Source of the DNA: an uncultured Balneolaceae bacterium
GTDB lineage: Bacteria; Bacteroidota; Rhodothermia; Balneolales; Balneolaceae
Assembly: GCA_938003885.1 (NCBI GenBank)
Contig: CALKWT010000107.1
Span: forward strand, 1 to 9,629
Direction: 5' to 3'
Length of the DNA: 9,629 nucleotides
In this document: positions 5,303-9,629 of the stretch, one piece after another
Position numbering within the stretch: position 1 is the first letter of the stretch
Layout of the letters: the number at the start of each line of letters is the position of its first letter
Notes under the pieces: generated by a model
What the model was told of the DNA's origin: nothing
Database searches by the model: none
Seen by the model: the letters and a program-made list of their open reading frames with translations, nothing else
Made by a program: the position numbers and the translations under genes

Positions 5303-7622
5303 GTTCGTCAAACTCCTGATCCAGAACGAGCTGAATGAGCTCATTCCGCCGGTTCTGCGGGAGATGCTCCAACGCTTGAACGGCGTGGTAGCGAACAGCG
5401 GGATGCGGATCATTCAACAGGACAGGAAGCCTCTGCTGCCAGCTGTCTGGTGAACGGTCGTACTGCGCTATCAGACGGATGAAATCCAGCCGGACGGATA
5501 GCGGAAAATCCCCGTCGCCAAGATCATCTGCAATCGCTACAGCTTTTTCGGGATTGCCATTTTCTGCATACAAGTTCAAAATAAGCGGAACATCCGGCAA
5601 CACTTGCTCCCGGGTCAAAAGGGGTTCCGTTTCTGAAATAAAACGATCGGGTTCTGTGATTTGATGGAGAGAGCGGATAGACTGTCTGCGGAGATCCCGG
5701 TTGTTGGCCTGTATGATCAACGATCTGAGCTGACTGATAGCCATATCGTTTCCATGATAGTTCCCCAAGGCTTCTGCTGCAGATATCCGGACCGAGGTAG
5801 GCTGATCCTGTCCCGCCTGCTGCATAAAGAGTTCATCCGTACCAGATGCTCCCTCCGTCAGACGTCCCAGGGCACGCAGCAGTTCGGCGTACACTGTAGC
5901 ATCTGTCTCTGTCCTCAGAAGATCGTTCAGTGCGAGCTGGATATCGGGGTTATCTTCGACCTCTGCCAGGGCTTCAGCGGCCTGGCGTCTCCGTTCAGGG
6001 TCACTGTCATTCTGAAGCTGATAGATCCAGAACATGAGAGGTTTCTCTGTGGTAAGGCGGATGTCGTTCCTTCCGGTTACCGACAGTTTAATATTTTCCA
6101 GAGTTCTGTTTACGGCAATCACTACACCATCCGAAGCCCCCGTGAAGGTCACTTCATGTACATTTCTGCCGGTAAAGGAGATCTCTTCGACCTGAACGGT
6201 TACCAGTTCACCGATCACCTCATCCACGGCCGAAAAGAAGATCTCAGCTCGCTCGCTTCCCTCCTCCCACTGGATTCGGGAGTGGTACTCAATAAAGGAA
6301 TCTGTCTCGACGGGAAACTCCAGTTCGGATTCTGCTACCGGAGCTTCTTCCGGATGTTCCAGGACAGGCCTTTCAAATCCGGAAAACCAGGGAGTTCCGG
6401 ACGCCTGGTAGAGTTTTTCTGCAAATAGATTCCAGTCATACACCTCACGTCCATCATAGTCCAGCGAGAGGATTACGTTTCGGAAGGCCTCTTTTAACTT
6501 TTCAGAAGCTTCTGACCTGAAAAATTGCTGCCATTCGGACCGGGTATGAACTGAATAAAGATGGTAAGGCTCCAGAACGTTTTTGAGCGAGAGAGGCGCA
6601 TCGAAGATTTCGTTCAGTAAAAATGCCTGCATCATCAGGAGAGGTTCCGAACGACGCCAGTTGACCGCTTGTACCGCTTCTCCTGCCCACTGGCTGATCA
6701 TACCAGCCATTAATTGTTGCTGCAGATTCCCCTCATTCTCAAACAGATAGAGAATTCCAGCACCGGACGATTTGACTTCCCAGTGACTATCCTCCAGAAG
6801 GATGATGTGTAAATCATCGTAGGGAAACGGCTGTCCCAGATAATTTTGAACATTTATGAAATATTCTGCTGCATTTTCCAGCAGGCCCGGCTGCTCCCCT
6901 ATTTCAGAATAGAGAAAGATTTGGGGAGAGTTGCTTCCAGAAAATGCTGAGCTCCCTGCAAGTTCATTTGCTGTGCTTGTCGTGTAGTCAAACGACCCAT
7001 TGATCAGCCGCAGCCCCGCAGGTGAAACCGGAGATTCTGAATGGTAGCTGACCGACTCCTGGTCTATGGTGACAATTTCATCGGATCCACGGCGTCCATT
7101 GAAAATAAGTTGCGTGCCGGAGGGGTAATTAAATTCAAAATCTGTGGTAAAAGAGATGCGCGGGCTGTCAACTACCGGAAGCCAGTGTGAGGTTATTTTG
7201 GGCAGTGCCGAAGACCAGATCACGCCCGACTCACTTCGGTGAAACCCGAATCCTATTTCCCCGCTGTATTGAATTTCAAGGGTTGCTTCGCTCTGTTCTG
7301 AAAAATGATCTGAGAGAAGAATATTCAACCGATCCTCTGAAACGGTATAGCGAACCTCCCCGCCATTGATCTTGACCGAACGAATATCCAGTTCCACTGC
7401 ATCCAGAAAGAGTGTATCTGCATAACTGTTCTTGAACTGCACATCATACAGGATCGTACCTCCGATAACCCCTGCTTCATCGATTTGAAACGTTCCAGCG
7501 GCATGGAGGATGGAAATATCGAGTGGCGGATAGGTCTGATAATCCCACTCCCGCTCCTGGGCAACACCTGTAGCCGGGATTATAAAAAACAGGAATGAAA
7601 TGATTAATTTGTTGAAGCTCAT
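5268..7622 (-). CDS. Secreted M1 aminopeptidase-like pseudoenzyme with C-terminal HEAT repeats
   Basis: A 784-residue protein with a signal peptide (residues 1 to about 21: Lys5, a hydrophobic core LIISFLFFIIP, likely cleavage near GVA|Q), so exported. Residues about 25-230 resemble the N-terminal beta domain of M1 aminopeptidases (LFLDAVELDIRSVKINGG; HWLPVVDSPRISFTTDF; LIFNGRRG). The next region aligns with the M1 catalytic domain, but the expected GAMEN reads GAGIL (287-291). The HExxH before QW-x-G reads AGMIS (306-310), so both zinc histidines and the catalytic glutamate are gone. No glutamate of a WLNEGFA motif follows; the equivalent stretch reads LLMMQAFL. After a beta-rich segment (about 430-525), residues from about 530 to the end form HEAT-like repeats (SDPERRRQAAEAL, QPTSVRISAAEAL, DPHPAVRYHAVQAL). 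The frame is intact, so it is probably a functional binding or scaffold protein without peptidase activity; that is inference. It follows the HisN-like gene by 13 bases. No Shine-Dalgarno sequence is visible. Confidence 0.8.
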   Translation of the reverse strand: MSFNKLIISFLFFIIPATGVAQEREWDYQTYPPLDISILHAAGTFQIDEAGVIGGTILYDVQFKNSYADTLFLDAVELDIRSVKINGGEVRYTVSEDRLNILLSDHFSEQSEATLEIQYSGEIGFGFHRSESGVIWSSALPKITSHWLPVVDSPRISFTTDFEFNYPSGTQLIFNGRRGSDEIVTIDQESVSYHSESPVSPAGLRLINGSFDYTTSTANELAGSSAFSGSNSPQIFLYSEIGEQPGLLENAAEYFINVQNYLGQPFPYDDLHIILLEDSHWEVKSSGAGILYLFENEGNLQQQLMAGMISQWAGEAVQAVNWRRSEPLLMMQAFLLNEIFDAPLSLKNVLEPYHLYSVHTRSEWQQFFRSEASEKLKEAFRNVILSLDYDGREVYDWNLFAEKLYQASGTPWFSGFERPVLEHPEEAPVAESELEFPVETDSFIEYHSRIQWEEGSERAEIFFSAVDEVIGELVTVQVEEISFTGRNVHEVTFTGASDGVVIAVNRTLENIKLSVTGRNDIRLTTEKPLMFWIYQLQNDSDPERRRQAAEALAEVEDNPDIQLALNDLLRTETDATVYAELLRALGRLTEGASGTDELFMQQAGQDQPTSVRISAAEALGNYHGNDMAISQLRSLIIQANNRDLRRQSIRSLHQITEPDRFISETEPLLTREQVLPDVPLILNLYAENGNPEKAVAIADDLGDGDFPLSVRLDFIRLIAQYDRSPDSWQQRLPVLLNDPHPAVRYHAVQALEHLPQNRRNELIQLVLDQEFDERIRRMAVSSGA

Positions 7623-7635
7623 ATAGTTGTAGTGA

Positions 7636-8403
7636 TTATTTAAATATATTCAATACGCTTTCCTTTATCCCTTCTACAGTAGAGATCCCGTTTCCGGTAT
7701 ATACATTCTCTTCACCATTCAAATCAGTAAACGAAGCACCGGCCTCTTTCAGTACAGGCAAAAGTGCAGCAGCATCCCAAATACTTAAGATGGGATCGAT
7801 CATGATATCTGCACGTCCTGTTGCGACCATCATGTGTCCGTAGGCATCCCCCCACGTTCTGTGCAGCCGGGCAGCAGCCAGGAGCTCTTCAAACGGCCTC
7901 CCCAATCCCTGGGAATAAAAGGTCGGTACTTCGGTAGATAGAAACGTGGCTTTCGACAGGTCATTGCACTCTCTTGCCTGAATCTTCTCTCCATTCAGAG
8001 TAGCTCCCTGACCGGTAGCCGCCGTGACCATCTCATCGAGTGCCGGAGCGTAAATGACTCCGATTTCGGGCTGCTTTCTGATCATCACTCCAATAAGGGT
8101 TGTATAGAAAGGTACCCCATGAATAAAGGATTTTGTTCCATCGATCGGGTCCAGAACCCAAACGATCTCGCTCTCTTCATTTTCTGTGCCATACTCTTCG
8201 CCTATGATTCCGTGTCCCGGAAAATGTTCATTGATCGCCTCGCGGATTACACGTTCTGCTTCGCGGTCAGCATTGGTGACGGGGGAATCATCCTCCTTGA
8301 ACTCCAGTTGAAATGACTTTTTAAAATGCTTTAAAGTGGCTTCGCCGCCCAGCCTGGCAAATTCTGCAGCGGCTTCGCGTAATTCCGATAACTGTATTTT
8401 CAT
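7636..8403 (-). CDS. hisN: Inositol monophosphatase family phosphatase, HisN-type (probable histidinol-phosphatase)
   Basis: A metal-dependent phosphatase of 255 residues, a typical family length, predicted cytoplasmic. The metal-binding set is complete: GEE with Glu69, DPIDGTKSF with Asp85, Ile87 and Asp88 (85-93), and WDAAA with Asp210. SPVTNADREAE (40-50) is the usual N-terminal motif. The segment RTWGDAYGHMMVATGRADIMIDP (182-204) matches the HisN branch, which removes phosphate from histidinol-phosphate in histidine synthesis, better than it matches SuhB or CysQ. That assignment rests on motif recall, and inositol-phosphate or nucleotide-bisphosphate activity cannot be excluded. No other histidine gene is in the window. 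It is the first gene of a leftward pair with the M1-like gene, and shares a 123-base divergent spacer with tex. Confidence 0.85.
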   Translation of the reverse strand: MKIQLSELREAAAEFARLGGEATLKHFKKSFQLEFKEDDSPVTNADREAERVIREAINEHFPGHGIIGEEYGTENEESEIVWVLDPIDGTKSFIHGVPFYTTLIGVMIRKQPEIGVIYAPALDEMVTAATGQGATLNGEKIQARECNDLSKATFLSTEVPTFYSQGLGRPFEELLAAARLHRTWGDAYGHMMVATGRADIMIDPILSIWDAAALLPVLKEAGASFTDLNGEENVYTGNGISTVEGIKESVLNIFK

Positions 8404-8526
8404 ATGAGATTAATCTGTAAGATGTTTAATTTCGTGTCCCGATTTGTCTGGCATCAGCCCGCCAATCAACAAAAAGGCTATTGCATAACAAGATTTCAAG
8501 ATTTACATACTTAAGATACAATTTCC
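8404..8526. promoter_or_regulatory. Divergent promoter region between the hisN-like gene and tex
   Basis: The 123-base AT-rich spacer separates two start codons facing away from each other, so it should carry both promoters. Toward tex, TTGCAT (8481-8486) could be a -35, but the -10 candidates are weak (TACATA at 8504-8509). A perfect tandem repeat of CAAGATTT occupies 8489-8504. A 10-bp palindrome AGATTAATCT (8407-8416) sits just upstream of the hisN-like start. No clear ribosome binding site is present for either gene. Confidence 0.45.
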
Positions 8527-9629
8527 ATGAACGATTCTCAGATAATTAACCATATCGCCTCGGCTCTTCAGTTTACACAAAAGCAGGTTCAGACGGTTTC
8601 CGACTTTCTGGCGGATGGGGCAACCATTCCTTTTCTTGCGCGTTACAGGCAGGAGGCAACCGGAGGGCTCGATGAAGAACAACTACGTTCAGTGAGAGAC
8701 CTGCTCGAATTTCACAGAACTTTGGAAGAGCGAAAGAAAACCATTCTCAAAGCGATTGCAGAGCAGGATAAGCTCACGCCTGAACTGGAAAAAGCCATTG
8801 TCGATTGCAGCGATCTGAAAACTCTGGAAGATCTCTATCTGCCATACAAGAAAAAGCGCAAAACCCGGGGAGATATGGCGAAAGAGAAAGGGCTGGAACC
8901 ACTCGCACTCCTCATCTGGGAACAGGAAACCACAGATGGAGATCCGTTGGAGAAGGCAGCTGAATTTATAAACCCGGAGAAAGAGATAGAGGATGCGGAA
9001 ACAGTTCTTAAAACCTCTCTGGATATTGTGGCCGAGTGGATCAATGAGTCGGTGGAGGTTCGGGATACACTCCGGGGAATCTTACGAAGACACGGTGTCC
9101 TCTCCTCGGAGAAGAACCCTGCTGTAACAGAGCGAACGAACTTTGAAGACTACTATGAGTTTAAATCCCGGGTTTCGTTTTTGAAACCTCACCAGACGCT
9201 GGCTCTCAACCGGGGTGAGAGGGAGAATATTCTCTTTGTCAATGTTCTCCTCAATGACGATATCACGTTGGATAATCTGGATGACGTGGTGATTTCCAAT
9301 GACATGTCGATCTTTACCCCTTATCTCCAGGATGCGGTTGAGGATGCTTACAAGCGGCTTCTTCTCCCCTCTCTGGAGCGGGAGTTACGCAATGAGCTGA
9401 CAGATCAGGCGGACGAACACGCCATTCAGACCTTTGCCACCAATCTGAAAAATCTGCTGATGCAGCCACCATTGAAGGATCAGATGGTGATGGGAATAGA
9501 TCCGGGGTATGCCTCAGGCTGCAAGGTAGCCGTTGTCAATGAAAATGGAACTTATCTGGAAGGCTCGACCATCTACCCTACCCCTCCCCGAAAAAAGATC
9601 AGGGAATCGGCGGCTGTGGTGAATGCGTT
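8527..9629 (+). CDS. tex: Transcription accessory protein Tex (RNA-binding), N-terminal half; 3' end outside window
   Basis: Tex is a cytoplasmic nucleic-acid-binding protein of the Spt6-related family, which acts in transcription and RNA handling. The window holds 367 complete codons plus two bases; full proteins are usually over 700 residues, so about half is seen. The N-terminal region has the Tex hallmarks: TIPFLARYRQEATGGLDEEQL (about 33-53), then LEERKKTILKAI, and LEDLYLPYKKKRKTRGDMA, which lead into the helical N-terminal domains. The YqgF/RuvC-like domain begins at about residue 320 with MGIDPGYASGCKVAVV (Asp325) and continues to the edge; the helix-hairpin-helix and S1 RNA-binding domains expected downstream are outside the window. 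The start ATG at 8527 gives the usual Tex N-terminus (a short lead before HIASAL). Its promoter lies in the divergent spacer. Confidence 0.95.
   Translation, partial: MNDSQIINHIASALQFTQKQVQTVSDFLADGATIPFLARYRQEATGGLDEEQLRSVRDLLEFHRTLEERKKTILKAIAEQDKLTPELEKAIVDCSDLKTLEDLYLPYKKKRKTRGDMAKEKGLEPLALLIWEQETTDGDPLEKAAEFINPEKEIEDAETVLKTSLDIVAEWINESVEVRDTLRGILRRHGVLSSEKNPAVTERTNFEDYYEFKSRVSFLKPHQTLALNRGERENILFVNVLLNDDITLDNLDDVVISNDMSIFTPYLQDAVEDAYKRLLLPSLERELRNELTDQADEHAIQTFATNLKNLLMQPPLKDQMVMGIDPGYASGCKVAVVNENGTYLEGSTIYPTPPRKKIRESAAVVNA

Noticed and set aside
5661..6428. Open frame of 255 codons on the plus strand
   Set aside because: It is antisense to the HEAT-repeat and beta regions of the M1-like gene, whose frame is intact with recognisable repeats; the translation is Cys- and Arg-rich with no known motif.
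5268..7622. M1-like gene as a decaying pseudogene
   Set aside because: There is no frameshift or internal stop in 784 codons, and the signal peptide and HEAT repeats are well preserved; lost catalytic residues alone do not indicate decay.
1..9629. Mobile elements, CRISPR arrays, tRNA or rRNA genes, defence systems
   Set aside because: No transposase, regularly spaced repeats, tRNA-like folds, rRNA segments or defence-type genes were seen; every long gene is accounted for by a common chromosomal family.

Overview
The window looks like ordinary chromosomal DNA from a free-living bacterium of the Bacteroidota/Rhodothermota/Balneolota kind. That placement is an inference. It rests on moderate base composition, mostly missing Shine-Dalgarno sequences, the protein character of GlgA, the NatAB pair and Tex, and a secreted M1-peptidase-like protein. 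No rRNA, tRNA, CRISPR array, insertion sequence or phage gene was seen.

Layout from left to right. (1) A leftward glycogen operon: glgA (1140-2576) followed after 11 bases by glgC (1-1128, cut by the left window edge). (2) A 473-base divergent intergenic region (2577-3049) without a convincing gene. It holds a terminator-like hairpin in the glgA leader, a GC-rich hairpin and a 14-bp perfect palindrome. (3) A rightward two-gene ABC-2 exporter of the NatA/NatB type (3050-3976 and 3973-5265), coupled by a TTGA overlap in which the permease starts at TTG. (4) A leftward pair that converges on the exporter with only two bases between the stop codons: a HisN-type inositol-monophosphatase-family phosphatase (7636-8403), then a secreted 784-residue protein (5268-7622). 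(5) A 123-base divergent spacer, then the first 367 codons of the RNA-binding transcription accessory protein Tex (8527 to the right edge).

How the genes fit together. GlgC makes ADP-glucose and GlgA polymerises it, so the left end is a glycogen-synthesis unit. The exporter, the phosphatase and Tex have no visible functional link to it or to each other. The most interesting item is the 784-residue secreted protein. It keeps the M1 aminopeptidase layout (N-terminal beta domain, catalytic-domain-like region, beta domain, C-terminal HEAT repeats), but its zinc and catalytic residues are replaced (HExxH reads AGMIS, GAMEN reads GAGIL). The reading frame is fully intact, so it appears to be a maintained pseudoenzyme rather than a decayed gene. 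I see no evidence for a novel defence or mobile system here.
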